Assembly (NCBI RefSeq): GCF_018873765.1
Contig: NC_057923.1
Location: forward strand, 59,204,593 to 59,268,592
Length of the DNA stretch: 64,000 nt
From: Telopea speciosissima
Lineage: Eukaryota > Streptophyta > Magnoliopsida > Proteales > Proteaceae
Reading direction: 5' to 3'
Shown one piece after another: positions 26,723 through 38,642 of this stretch. Made by a program: the position numbers and the translations under genes. Below the pieces are notes generated by a model that did no database searches, was not told where the DNA came from, and saw only the letters and a list, made by a program, of their open reading frames with translations. Position 1 is the stretch's first letter. Each line of letters begins with the position of its first letter.

Positions 26723-28320
26723 GATCAACCCAGCATTAATTTCCTCTGTTGCTGAATTTCTGATCCACTCCAATTACATGGACCCAAACAAAGTGCAATC
26801 ACTATTCCCTGTTGCTGAATTTCAGATCAATAGAACCAACAATCTATAACCGAATAACCTCCAACAACAAAAGAAAAAGCTATTTTCATGATAGGTTCCA
26901 ATTCCAGACGTCGCAAAAGAAATAATTGCAGAAGTTGTTCAGTCGGAGATGGGAAGGGGGTAGGGGTGTGTGGCGCACAGGGTTAGAGGCGGTGTTGCGC
27001 AGGGCGGTGAGAGGGTGGGGTGGGGGTGGAATTATAGGGGAGGGTGGGGCATGGTTGCAGGAGATTACATGGGAAGGTGATGCCGGGTTAGAGACGAGTT
27101 GGGTGGCAGGAGGAGGAGGAAGAAGAAGAAGAATAAGGGTAAAACTGTCAAAAAAATCCTTAGATAAGGGATGAACACTACTATTTTAGATAGTTTTGTA
27201 AATCCAAACTCAAACAATGTATTTTTATTAACTGAAACAATGAATGGTTAGTTTTGTGAAGAAAATCTTAAAAGTGACTAATCAAGTAAACTTCCCATCA
27301 AAAAAAAAAATCAAAGATAAGATTAGACAGAATTTTCCCAGGTGTTAGGCCCGGTCTGCAGCCAGAAAGAACCCACTAGGGGCTGATAGGACTTGGAAGG
27401 GGCCAGACAAAGCAGCCCAGTAGGCCAAACACACTTAGTACTACAATTATGGCATCACAATTATTGATACTACTGTTTCAAGAAAAAATGGGAGAAAGTG
27501 TCAAACTAGTGATCTTTCCTAGATTCAGGATAGACCCAACTGTCTAAAAGCTCATCCGCATTCCAAAAATTATGTGAGTGACCTTACAAAGGTATTTCAT
27601 ACTTCCATCTCCCTTTAAATACAGGAAAAAGCTTCCCACGATTTCAATGCCTTTAATTTTCTCATCTCTTACGGTTTCATTTTATTCTAGCCATATAGAT
27701 CATACCATTCCTTCCATGACTAGTGGTGTGGTATGAAAAATTCCCTTCCTCTCCTTCCCTAAATTCTGTCGTCATGAAAAACTTTGTTTAATGGGTTGTT
27801 TTTTAACCCTAAGATCTCCTAGCCATTGGATGGGAGAAGTACAGGTGTCGTCTTGTCAAAGTTTATTGAGAGAGCTACTCATTGGAGTGGAGTCGAATCC
27901 CCAAATTGAACATTTATTGTTTTGATTTCAGATTGGATGAGAAATCAAAACTGAATTGAATTGATTGAATGCACCGATAGAAACCACATCGAAGCCGATA
28001 AAAAGGTGAGATTGGACCGATAGTGACCCAAGAAGAAATATAAAATCCACAAAAGTCTATTGCAGGTGGTTCCTTAATGGTTTGGTTTCAAGTTGATTTG
28101 GACCTTTGTCTCTGCTCTATTTCAAGGGCAACTCTATTTCCTCAATTTCCTCTGGTTTTATACATAAGAGGATAATAAGATCATTTCACGAAAGAATGAG
28201 GGACAGAAGGTACTAGTGCTGTAATGGATGTGACATGGAAAATTCAACATCAACCTCCCGACGTACTCTCCCCCTGCTTGTGATAGACAGAGAGAGCCCC
28301 GTCCTCTCACTGCTGGGTAA

Positions 28321-28368
28321 GGTGAAGTTTCTTCCAAAGCTCCGAGCACTTACCATCAGATTCCGGCG
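28321..28368 (+). promoter_or_regulatory. conserved UGT 5' leader block, copy 2
   Basis: GGTGAAGTTTCTTCCAAAGC is followed by TCCGAGCACTTACCATCAGA and TTCCGGCG, immediately before the ATG. It is the same block as before the other UGT copies. No clear TATA box is seen upstream. Confidence 0.6.
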
Positions 28369-30017
28369 ATGTCTAACAGTGGCGGCATAGAGAAAATCAA
28401 AGGCTGCAACGTGGTAGCAATGGCATACCCAGGTCGTGGCCACATCAACTCAATGTTGAATGCATGTACTCTTCTAGCTTCAAAAGGCGTACCCGTCACA
28501 TTTGTGGTCACTGAAGAGTGGCTTACCTTAATCGCACCAGGATCAGGATCAGGATCATTTCCAAACCTTCGGTTTCTCTCCATCCCTAATGTAATCCCAT
28601 CGGAGCTGACTCGAACTTCGGATTATGCCGGATTCGTTGAGGCTGTCTACACGAAGATGGAAGCTCCATTTGATCACCTTCTTGATGGGCTTGAACCACC
28701 TGCAACTTGTATTATAGCTGACACTTTATTGTCATGGGCAATAGCTATTGCGGACCGGAGGAATATTCCGGTGGCTGTGCTCTGGCCGATGGCACCGTCC
28801 CTGTTTTCTTTGCGCTATCATTATCACCTCCTTCATGCTCATGGCCATCGACCTCTTACACTTGAAAATTTCTCAGGTGTGTTACTTACTAGACTTCTAA
28901 TCCCTTAATTCTACAATGATTCAAGTAGGTCGGATCAGCCTCATCCAAATCCGAATTCGTCAGAATTGGCTAAAATACCCAAAACATTCACATCCCTAGC
29001 TAGCTAGGGGTTTAATTAGTTGCAATTGATCCAATAAACATTTACAATTGGAATGGTTGATAGTTCAAACATATTTTGTTAAACTAATGGGTTTTCTTTC
29101 GGTTCACAGAAAGGAAAGATGAGATCATAACCTACATCCCAGGAATCCCTGCAATACGCCTAGGAGATCTGCCACTCCTTCACATTGGCCAGAATCAATT
29201 TTCAAAGAGAATAGAAGAAGCCTTCTCTTGGGTAAAAACCAAAGCACAATTCATTCTCTTTTCTTCCTTCTATGACCTTCAGCCCCATGTAATTGACACC
29301 TTAAGGGGAATACTTCCAATACCCATTTACCCAATTGGTCCCTCTATCCCTTTCATGTTACTTCAAGACAGAGTCACACCCTCAGCTGATACCTTCAGCA
29401 ATGGCAGTAATAATACTGTGGATATGGATTACCTCAAGTGGCTCGACTCTCAACCCAAAAATTCTGTCTTGTATGTCTCATTGGGTAGTTTCTTATCTGC
29501 ATCGGCCACTCAAATGCATGAAATTGCAATGGGATTGCAGAGCAGTGAGGTTCGATACTTGTGGGTTGCTCGTGGTGAAGCCCTCAACTTGCAGGAAATT
29601 TGTGGTGAAATGGGATTAGTAGTACCATGGTGTGACCAATTGAGGGTCTTATGCCATTCCTCTGTGGCAGGGTTTTTCACACATTGTGGATGGAACTCAA
29701 TACTAGAAGTCATTTACTCAGGGGTGCCAATGCTCACTTTTCCTCTGTTTGCTGACCAATTTCCTAATAGTTTGTTGATTGTGGAAGACTGGAAGATTGG
29801 CTTGAGAGTGAAGGAGGATATTGGAGTGGAAAATGTGGTTGGAAGAGATAAGATTGCTCGCGTCGTGCGAAGGTTGATGGATGGAGATGAAGGAGTACTA
29901 CAGCTGAGGGAAAGAGCCAAACAACTTCAGAGATCTTGTCAAAGAGCTATAAAGAAGGATGGATCTACTATGACGAACCTCCATGCTTTTATAGGAGATC
30001 TCGTAAGCCTTAACTAA
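28369..30017 (+). CDS. UGT87A2-like: UDP-glycosyltransferase, UGT87A type (UGT copy 2, intact)
   Basis: Exons 28369-28876 and 29110-30017, joined in phase 1 over a 233-nt intron, give 471 residues. The N terminus is MSNSGGIEKIKGCNVVAMAY. The catalytic His is in PGRGHINS (Pro replaced by Ser after Asn) and the Asp in IIADTLLSWA. The PSPG box at about 343-386 contains HCGWNS and ends ADQ; an Ala is replaced by Val within it (LEVIYSG). It is nearly identical to copy 3 except for a divergent patch (LLHIGQNQF in place of SIYMRKNEL, about 29170-29200), an extra codon in WVKTKAQF and a longer Gly-Ser loop (GSGSGS). It ends VSLN, shorter than copy 1, with a stop at 30015-30017. It is expected to be a cytosolic glucosyltransferase, with a different acceptor side from copy 3 possible because of the patch. 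Confidence 0.9.
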
Positions 30018-30348
30018 TGAGGTAATCTGCTTCAGAATGTATTTCTTTAGAAAGTTTTAATTTAGACTGCACAAATCTAGAAATCTGTATTAAAAATTTG
30101 AAACTTGGTGCTTAATTATAGTAAATTCCTTCTTTATTCTGTTCTTGAAAGAGATCGATTAGATTAATTGGACTTAAATCTGATAAGTGATAACCTCGCT
30201 CAGAGAGACTTGTTTAAGCCAGCATGAACTCGTGCAATGAATGTCTTTAAAGAACTCTCAGTTCAAAATGGATGAGCTAAAAGAAAAAGCAACAAGCCTA
30301 AATAACTTCAGGCAAAGTGAGAAAAGACATGCATGGCTTCATACTTAC

Positions 30349-31387
30349 CAAGGTTCTAAAACTCAAGTTTCGACTAGGTTTCGATCATCCAGAAACCGAG
30401 TTCATCTCGGTTAAAACTTGGAACTTTCTCTAGGCTAACTCGAACCTTGGTTTCGAGACCCAAAAGTTATTTTTTTGTCCCGATTCTTGTTGTACTGCCT
30501 GTTTTTTACATTTTAAACTCAATCCATTTATTAGTTTCACATAGAGAACACTAAAATAATACTTGTGGTTTTGGTCCAAGTTTGATACTGCATATTGTTC
30601 TTGGACATGGTAACGAATAAGGTTTGACCGAAACATAACTCCTTTAATACAAATCAAATTTAAGCAATCCTGGATTTGTTTGAAAGCTCTAAGATTGCTT
30701 AAATCTGATTTTAATGAAGGTGTTATGTTTTGGTCAAACTTAAATTGGTGTGCGCTAATGCTGTTTAAAATCATTATAAATGAAAATATTTTTTTAGATA
30801 TCAAAACAAATGAATATTTTATAGCACTTTTGGTTTTTAACAATGTTTTATCATATTAAGATTTATGAAGTTTTTTTATTTAAGAAAAACCCCAGCATTA
30901 GAAAGTTGAAAATTTCATCTACCATCGAAAATCCAGTTTTTGTTCTTAAACTGGAGGGTTGACTTTTTGTCTTTTTAGAATTTAATTTTTTAACTTTTTT
31001 TATTAAATTCAAATAGGGGGTATTTGCTTATTTATGAATAATATCTTAAATAAATGAAATACCAATATAAAAACATTTATGAAATATCAATATAAAACAT
31101 TTCTTTGAATGATATTAGGCATAAATAAGTGGCTGACCTGATTTCTGGCATATATAAGTGTATGTCCTAGTTTTCGGCCAGGTTTCCTAAAATTTCGATG
31201 GGATAAATGACACTTATATATGTATTCAGGTCAAAACTATCGAAATATAGTCGAAACATGTCGAAACCATCGAGTTTTGGTCGAAATCCTGGATTTTTTA
31301 AAATCACCCTGCAACTCATCTCGGAAACCTGCAAAACTAAGTTAACTCGATGGTTTCGACAGGTTTCGATCGAGTTCTTCTTCCATG
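30349..31387. mobile_element. hAT-type insertion with 8-bp target duplication (unit A only)
   Basis: The perfect direct repeat ATACTTAC (30341-30348 and 31388-31395) brackets 1,039 bp. Unit B has an uninterrupted ATACTTACAACAAATATGAC at about 40633, the empty site. The ends start CAAGGTTCTAAAAC and, on the other strand, CATGGAAGAAGAAC, and both subterminal regions carry inverted GTTTCGAC/GTCGAAAC words. There is no transposase. The length of the duplication suggests the hAT superfamily. Confidence 0.75.
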
Positions 31388-32039
31388 ATACTTACAACAA
31401 ATATGACCTAATAGAGTTGAATTTGATAAAGGAATAATGTAGCCAACCTCCTTTAGGTAGGATTCCAAGCCTCAATGAAATTGAGTTTTTTGTTATTTTG
31501 CCACAGGATCAGAAAAAATATATTAATGAAATTGAGTTTGAGACTAAAGAAATTAGAAAAAAATAAACCAAACACCTATAATCTTCATCACTTAAAAAAA
31601 GATGGACTTGCCAGTGGCGGTAGAAAACGAAGTTAGGTGGGCTCCGTGCAATTTGCATTTTCTTGGGTCGAGAGTTTCTCATTCTCTTACAGAAGCACAA
31701 GGCAGTGCCAGGACAAGTAAGCCTAAGTGACTTTAGAACAAGTGAGCAAATATATGAATATGGCTTAAAATATAAACTTTTGGACAGTTTTTCTCCACCC
31801 ATAGAGGACGGTTCATCCACCATCCTAGATTCACAAACCCCTCCTAGGGTTTTAGTATGTTCCAAAATATACTCCCGATATCCATTCCTGCCCTCTCCCA
31901 CCCCCTATGAATGGGATACCATTCATCGTGGGTGGAGGAAAACTCGGTCCTAAACCTTTTTGTCGTTTTAGTATGGCATAGTTTTTTTTCAATAAATGGG
32001 CTTCATGCTTTCTTTGTTTATGTCACTACAAAAATATGG

Positions 32040-32467
32040 AGAGGCTTGGATGACCATGATTTATTTTTTTTGGTAATTAAGAATCTATTGAGGAGAGAGT
32101 GCAAAGGCCAAGACATTTGAGAGGCATGCCTCCTGGAGCCAAAGAGTGGAGTGAGGCCAATCCATCATGCAAATAATGTATAGAGCATATTGAGCTGATG
32201 AGTCAGTCACGCTGTTAATCTCTCAAGGAATAAAAGAAAAAGAAATAGACTGGAAGTAGGAGGAAAGATGACATATGTCATTAACTACATGGGAAATGTC
32301 AAATGGGGATTTCTTAAAGGATTTGGGATGTAGGAGAATATATTCTTGTTGTCTGACTCCACCTCTATGTTGTCAATGTTGTAAGCAAAGAGGATTCTCA
32401 ACATGGAATCCACTGCCTGTTTATGGGGAATATCTAGGAGAGAGAAACTCAGTGATTGATTGGACAA
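32040..32467 (-). pseudogene. L1-type LINE 3'-end relic, RNase H domain (unit A copy)
   Basis: On the minus strand NIDNIEVESDNKNIFSYI and NPHLTF match the middle of the plant reverse-transcriptase-like RNase H domain. Degraded codons for INSVTDSSAQ and DWPHSTLW follow, ending near the AATTACCAAAAAAAATAAA tail typical of plant L1 elements. Compared with unit B (44160-44699) the upstream part is missing. The region is broken by stops. Confidence 0.5.
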
Positions 32468-32849
32468 AAATCTAGATCTAGTGTTTATTCGAAATTTTTT
32501 ATAAATTTATTTTCAATATAAAATATATATATATATATAATATATTGAATTTTGATTCCAAAGTTTTACGATCGTCTGATCGCAGTCATATATTCTCTCG
32601 ATCAACGTACATGATGAATTGGGGATTAATAGCATTAAAGTACATACCCTATAATTCATTATGGGATATTAAAAAAATGAAAGGGCTTGTGTGTAATAAA
32701 AGAGTTTATTGGACGCATGGCTATTACATGAGAGAATAAAATAGTTATGGTTAACTATCTTTTTATATTATGACAAGAGATATTATGAAAATATTTCATG
32801 AACTATAAATTAGAAAGATTGCATCTTTTTTGAGATTCTATGTCTTCAA

Positions 32850-34480
32850 CTTTAGTAGCAAATTGGAGTTACAAAAAATAGAGATACACTGAATCACCAA
32901 AATAGAAGGTTGGGTTAAGGCCAATATGGAAGGCCACCTTGAGATCTCTAAAATTATAAAACCAGAGGCGGTGGGCTTCCAAGATTTTTGGTTTTCCTCT
33001 CTCCCTCCATTTTTTTCTTTTTTCTCTCCCCCTCTCTTGATGTGGTTTGAGTTAGAGTAATTTTGAGTTTTGGAACCCAAGGAATTTTGGTGAATTGTCT
33101 TCTACTTTAAGTTGCAAGGATTAATCACAAGCTTCAAAGTGTTGAACAAATATCAATCTCCAAGTTTGTATCAGTTTGAAGACCTATTGTTTATAGGAGA
33201 AGTTACACTTACGACTCTAAGGTAATCATATTTTCTTAAAAAATTGTTTCTCCATCTGTTGGATCTAAACAAAAAGTACTTGACCAGATTTGATTTTACT
33301 GTGTCATTGGGTTACATCTAAGAATTAGCATCAGAGCGGTGCTTTTTCGTTTAGATTCAGAGTATGATTTTGATAAGATAGGGTTCTCCATGTTCTTGTA
33401 TTAATGGTTAATGATTTCTAATAAGGGTTTTCTTATTATATTTAGAATATGGTATGCATGATTGAACAAGAGAAGAAAATAAGTTGTTATTTTTTTTATT
33501 TTATTCAAGTATAATAATGCATTGCTAGCGTAGGCCAAATCCAAAAAAAAAAAATTATGTGAGTGAGACATTTTTTTTGTGGGATATCATTTTTTATTGA
33601 ATATTTTGTGTTCAATTTTTTTTGGGTACACTCGTACTTAAAAAGTTAAAGTGGATGAGATGTACTCACCCAATATGCCACATTTTGATGTGGGGCCAAA
33701 TGTGTTATTATTTTATTGGACATGACTATGGAGAGTCTTATTATATCTTGGGGATTATGGGAATAGATTTAATTTGTAAATCTATGTAGATGGTAGTATT
33801 TAATTATTCATGTGGTGAATGGAATATGAAATATTATATGCGTTGTGCTCTCCTCCTTTTTTTTTTGATAAAATTATGTACTGCACCTCTTGGACAATCC
33901 AATGGTGGGTTGTGTTTACCAAGGAGGTTTCTTCCCCAAGGAAAGTGTATAGAAAACTAGGTTATAATTTTATTTACTTCATGTAAATTCAACCGATGGA
34001 GAATTGAAGATATTAAAGAAAGATGGAGGTAACCATACGATGAAGGAAGGAGATAGAAAAAAGCATGGAGATGCCAAAGGATGGAGCAAGCACTAATTTT
34101 GTGCATCACTTGATGCATTGGATGCATGGATGTTCACATTAAATTTAATTAAATAATCTTTGATTTAGTAGGAATAATAATACGTTATTATTTTCACTAA
34201 ACCTACCATCCCATAAGGCCATAACCACAATTTATGTGTTACTTCAGTTTGTGTGTTGTAATTTCTATATATGGCGATATATTTTGTACGCGATCATTTA
34301 CCGTACCCTCTAATTTTTAAAGAATGTTTGATTTAGATAAATCTTAATCGATAGATCTTTGTTCATGGCCCCTATTGATGATGGATGTAGAGGTAGGTAA
34401 TGAGGTCCCTACAATAGAGTCGATAGAAAATTATGAGGATCTCACTATCATACGGTCTGCACTATCTCCTGTTGGATAGA
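32850..34480. other. spacer between duplication units A and B
   Basis: No gene is recognisable. A sequence resembling a tRNA-Met primer-binding site (AGCATCAGAGC) lies at about 33328, but I find no matching LTR pair. The rest is AT-rich. Confidence 0.35.
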
Positions 34481-34578
34481 AAACAGACATGGATAATCTA
34501 ACCAGGGTTGCATTTCTTTGGTGGATTGCATTTCTTTGGTGTTTACATTTTACAACGATCATGGATCTTCTAATGTAT

Positions 34579-34579
<1 letters not shown>

Positions 34580-34643
<64 letters not shown>

Positions 34644-34646
34644 CTC
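34580..34646. repeat. compound (CT)n(AT)n(CT)n microsatellite
   Basis: About 16 CT units, about 14 AT units, then a few CT units. The corresponding position in unit A (about 26490) has only a short interrupted CT run, so the expansion followed the duplication. Confidence 0.85.
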
Positions 34647-34690
34647 ATGACGATCTATGACTTGTTATAGGTGATGAAATCTTGTAAAGA

Positions 34691-34861
34691 GTCACTTACA
34701 CCGCCGCCTTGATTAAGGGGTTTTGCAAATTGGAAAAAGCAGAGGCCAGCTATCAGTTCTTGAAAGAGATGAAGAGCAAAGGATGTCTTCCAAACACACA
34801 TGGGTTTTGCGGTTTTGGAAATTTGCATTAAGCTCTTGATTTGTTTCATGAGATGCAAACC
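34691..34861 (+). pseudogene. PPR-protein fragment, decayed (unit B copy)
   Basis: The plus strand reads VTYTAALIKGFCKLEKAEAS, then QFLKEMKSKGCLPN, HGFCGFGNLH, an in-frame TAA and ALDLFHEMQT. This is a clear P-class pentatricopeptide signature of one and a half repeats, without start or flanking repeats. It probably descends from a neighbouring organelle RNA-processing gene caught at the edge of the duplicated unit. Confidence 0.7.
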
Positions 34862-34869
34862 GATAGATC

Positions 34870-36070
34870 AACCCAACATTAATTTTCTTCGTTGCTGAAT
34901 GTCTGACCCACTTCAATGACATGGACCCAAACAAAGTGCAAACACTATTCCCTATTGCCGAATTTCAAATCAATAGAATCAACAATCTATAACCGAATAA
35001 CCTCCAACGACAAAAGAAAAAGTTATTTTCATGATAGGTTCAAATTCCTGACGCGTGAGAGAAATAATTGAAGAAGTTGTTCAATTGGCGATGAAAAATG
35101 GGGTTGGGATGTGTGATGCACAGGGTTAGAGGTGGTGCTGGATAGGGCGATGAGAGGGTGGGGTGGGGGCGGAATTATAGGGGAGGGTGGGGCATGGTTG
35201 CAGGGGATTACATGGGAAGGTGATGCGGGGGTAGGGACGAGTTGGGTGGCAGGAGGAAGTAGAAGAAGAAGAAGAAGAAGAAGAAGAAGCAGCAGCATCG
35301 TCGGAAGAACCATGAACAAAGAAGAAGTAAGGGTAAAATTGTTAAAAAAAATCCTTCGATGAGGGATGAACACTATTTTGGATAGTTTTGTAAACTCAAA
35401 TTCAAAACAATGTATTTTTATTATCTGAAACAATGAATGATTAATCATGTAATTTTTCCAAAGATTACAAAAAAAAAAAAAACAAAATCAAAGATAAGCT
35501 TAGGCAGAATTTTCCTTGGTGTTAGGCCCGCCCTGGAGCCAGAAAGATCCCACTAGGGGCTGATAGGACTTTACAAGGGGGCAGACAAAGCAACCGAATA
35601 GGCCACACTCTTATTACTACAATTATTGCATAACTACTATTTCAAGAAAAGGTGGGAGAAGTGTCAAACTAATGATCTTTCCTAGATTCAGGATAGACTC
35701 AACTGTCTAACAGCTCATCCACATTCTGAAAATTAGGTGAGTGACAAAGGTATTTCATATTTCCATTTCCCTTTATATACAGGAAAAAGCTTCCCACAGA
35801 TTGCAATGCATTTAATTTTCTTTTTATTGAATCCAAATAGATATATCATACCACTCCTTCCATGACTATTGGTGTGGTATGGAAAATTCCCCTCCTCTCC
35901 TTCCCTTAATTCTGTCGTCATAAAAAACTTTGTTCAATGGGTTTTTATTAACACTAAGATTTCCTAGCCGTTGGATGGGAGAAGTACAGGTGTCGCATTT
36001 CCTGGGCTCATTGGATCTTATTGGCAGATCTACTCATTCGAGGGGAGTCAAATCCCCAAATTGAGCATTT
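34870..36070. other. unit B sequence between PPR relic and insertion
   Basis: Homologous to about 26730-27910 of unit A. It contains a G-rich stretch followed by an (AAG)n run (about 35262-35290). Open frames on both strands here (35029-35448, 35132-35362) are low-complexity and I do not regard them as genes. Confidence 0.5.
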
Positions 36071-37443
36071 AGGGTTAAATATGTGAATCCCCTTAAAATG
36101 CATCTAATATTATTCCTCATATCCCTTAAGGTTTTGACAAGTCCACGCATTAGTCTTGAAAATTCCACGTATCACCCTTACTTTACCCCCTAAAGTCATT
36201 TAAGTCCACACTAGGTGTTAAATGCTAAAAATGATCAAATTATCCTTTTTCTATTTTTTTTTACATTTGAAAAGACCTAATTGTCCTAACCTATTTACTA
36301 AAATTTAAAAAAAATAAAAATGCCCTCATCTTCCCCAAATCATCATCTCCTTTTACAATGTAAATACTCAATACCACCACCACCCACCATTAACACCATC
36401 ACCACCATGAAGCCTCGCCTCCAGCACCACCTCCAACTCCTCCTCCTTTACTAATTCCACCACCGATTCTCCCTCCCTTGTCAAATAGGATTCTGATTAT
36501 TCATGCGGTCCAGTCTGCAAATTTGAACTCTAAGAGAACCCTTGATTTGTTGAAAGGGGAGAGCGGCTCCACGACTGGAGGGAATGATAAGCTTAGGAAG
36601 AAAAACGTGAGTTCAGTATGGTCGATTTATGCTTGTTTAACTTCTGGGTTTGCAATTTTCTTGAAGCAACTTTTAATTTTTTCTTAAAACAGATTTTGTT
36701 CTGGTTAGTCATTATTAGTGACTTTGGCCTATAGTTTTTCTAGCTTTATGAGATATTTTTGGTATGGCTGCTAAATATTACTTCTTTTACAGTAAGTTTC
36801 CTCCCTTCCATCGTTTACCCTAAAGATCCATCTCGACGGGTCAAATAATAACTATCCAAAAATCAGAGAAGGATTCAATTTCAAGCCAAGCCCCTATACT
36901 TCCTTCCCTTCCCCCACTGAGTCTTTCACTGTTTCCTTCAGAAATAAAAAGAGATTAAAAAAAAAAAAAAAAACTTAATTAAAGAAGAAACGAAGGTAAT
37001 TGATGAAGAAGTAAAATCTAATAGGAAATAGTTTAATTAATTATTTATTTTATATTTAATAGATAAATAAAACTTACACCTTATCAAATAAATTAAATAA
37101 ACAATTAATTATGAAAAAATTCCAATTATACCCTTACATAACAATTAATTATTATGTATTAATCCACCATTAATCAACATCACCATATTTACCAAAAAAA
37201 AAAAAATCAACATCACCATTATGGAATCTCAGGCATGTACAAAGTACTGCCAACTCCATTTCATAGAACATGTCCATACGAGAGTGTCTATGTACGTGAT
37301 CGGATCCCGTAAAACACAATAAAATATTTTCAAATAAAACTACATATGATCTATCATTTTATGTAAAATAGGTTTTACGAAAATCATTTCTAAAATGGCA
37401 TTGGATCCAGATTCCGATCAAATCGATCGAAGTCGATTGATTC
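36071..37443. mobile_element. unit-B-specific 1.37-kb insertion
   Basis: Unit A runs continuously through CCCCAAATTGAACATTTATT (about 27899), whereas unit B breaks after CCCCAAATTGAGCATTTA at 36070 and resumes with TTCCAAATTGAACATTTATC near 37455. The inserted DNA begins GGGTTAAATATGTGAATCCC and contains repeated CACCACCATCA words (36376-36410). It also holds a short open frame (36478-36687, SNRILIIHAVQSANLNSKRT) ending at a possible donor AAC|GTGAG. This could be a transposon that captured a gene scrap. I cannot name either. Confidence 0.45.
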
Positions 37444-38516
37444 TATCTGAGTCAAATTTCCAAATTGAACATTTATCGTTTTGATTTCAGATTGAGGTTT
37501 TATCGAATTGAAAGAAATCAACACTGAATTGAATGGATTGAATGCACTGACAGAAACCATATCAAACTGATTAAACCCGATAAGAAGTGAGATTGGACAA
37601 ATAACCCAAGAAGAAATATAAAATCCCAAAAAAACCAGGATTTTCCCATTAATTTTTTTATGTATAAATGTAAATCGGAAATCGACTGGACCCAACTAGA
37701 TAATAGTCTGATTACAAACTGATAGCAAAAAAATAATTAGATATTATATCGAAATCAAAAATTCCATTAATGGTTTGGGTCCAGATTAACTTAGGAACAA
37801 ACTAAAACCAAACCGAACCAATCGATTAACACTCCTAACATATTCTTACCAAAGAAAACACTTCTAACATATATAGTAAGTAGAATAACGGAGCACACCA
37901 ATGAGTGCGGGGAGATGGCTTTGTACATAGGAGGGTAGTCAAGTCATTTCATGAAAGAAAGAGGGTACTAGTACACTATCCCTAGGCGGCTTAAAGGTGC
38001 CAAATTCAAATCAAATCTTCATACGTGAAGGCTTCACATACAGTCTCATAATGACACGTGGCCTTTGTTTAAAAAAAAAAAGGATTGTATTCTCTTAATA
38101 GGATTGTGGGACCCATGTAAAAGCATCAACAAGGACGGGTTTTCTATCTTTCATAAGATTGTATAATCATTTCACTGTCATCCTGAGCGTTGTTATGGAC
38201 AAAGTCCTTTTTTTGGAGAAAAAAAATATATATTATTATCACAAAATTGTACTTATAAAAATGTTACTCTCAAGAATATTTTATAAATATTAAAACCTGA
38301 GAGGGTATTTATGAACCCAAAGGAAAAATGAATTAATTCCATTTCCTAATTTGCCTTGACTACCGGCTTTTCAACAGGAACATTCCTAATACAATTGTAG
38401 CAACAAAATTTCGTTCTTTCATTTTGCAACTCCTCATTGAATATTGGGGACCGTCTCACGTGTTATCATTGATGTGGCATGGAAAATTCAACATCAACTC
38501 TCCCCCTGTATGTGAT

Positions 38517-38556
<40 letters not shown>

Positions 38557-38592
38557 CCCCGTTCTGGCAGTACTACTGGGGAAGGGGAAGGG
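37444..38592. other. upstream region of UGT copy 3
   Basis: Partly homologous to 27900-28320 of unit A (GATGTGGCATGGAAAATTCA, CAACATCAACTC). No TATA box is convincing and no gene is present. The (AG)n run near its end is entered separately. Confidence 0.45.
38519..38551 (+). repeat. (AG)n microsatellite in the UGT copy 3 leader
   Basis: About 16 AG units lie about 90 bases before the ATG. The same place in copy 2 has only GACAGAGAGAG, so the run expanded after duplication. Such CT/GA tracts often lie in plant 5' leaders and bind BPC-type factors; an effect here is inference. Confidence 0.8.
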
Positions 38593-38642
38593 AAGGTGAA
38601 GTTTCTTCCATAGCTCCGAGCACTTAGCATCAGATTCCGGCG
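38593..38642 (+). promoter_or_regulatory. conserved UGT 5' leader block, copy 3
   Basis: AAGGTGAAGTTTCTTCCATA is followed by GCTCCGAGCACTTAGCATCA and ATTCCGGCG before the ATG. It differs from copy 2 by only a few bases. Confidence 0.6.

Larger units (their letters stand above)
26370..32850. repeat. duplication unit A (PPR relic, UGT copy 2, 3' flank, L1 relic)
   Basis: Most of this unit recurs in the same order at 34480-48510 (unit B). Shared blocks, in order, are the PPR relic, a G-rich open stretch (26926-27174 against 35100-35362), the GTGTTAGGCCC block (27350 against 35520), the UGT gene, its 3' flank, the block around GCCTAAGTGACTTTAGAACA (31717 against 43870), an L1 relic and a terminal AT-rich block (32370-32850 against 48040-48510). 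Unit-specific insertions account for most of the size difference. The 27.2-28.3 kb part between PPR relic and UGT has no gene. Confidence 0.8.

Noticed and set aside
29335-29619. 94-codon frame overlapping UGT copy 2 (with counterparts at 39679-39963, 22500-22706 and 50974-51183)
   Set aside because: These are out-of-frame shadows of the conserved UGT exon 2 and are conserved only because the gene is.
33320-33345. Primer-binding-site-like AGCATCAGAGC between the duplication units
   Set aside because: No LTR pair, polypurine tract or coding domain could be found around it.
35029-35448. 139-codon Leu/Pro-rich minus-strand frame
   Set aside because: It contains a run of Leu from the (AAG)n microsatellite, and the homologous unit A sequence does not keep the frame.
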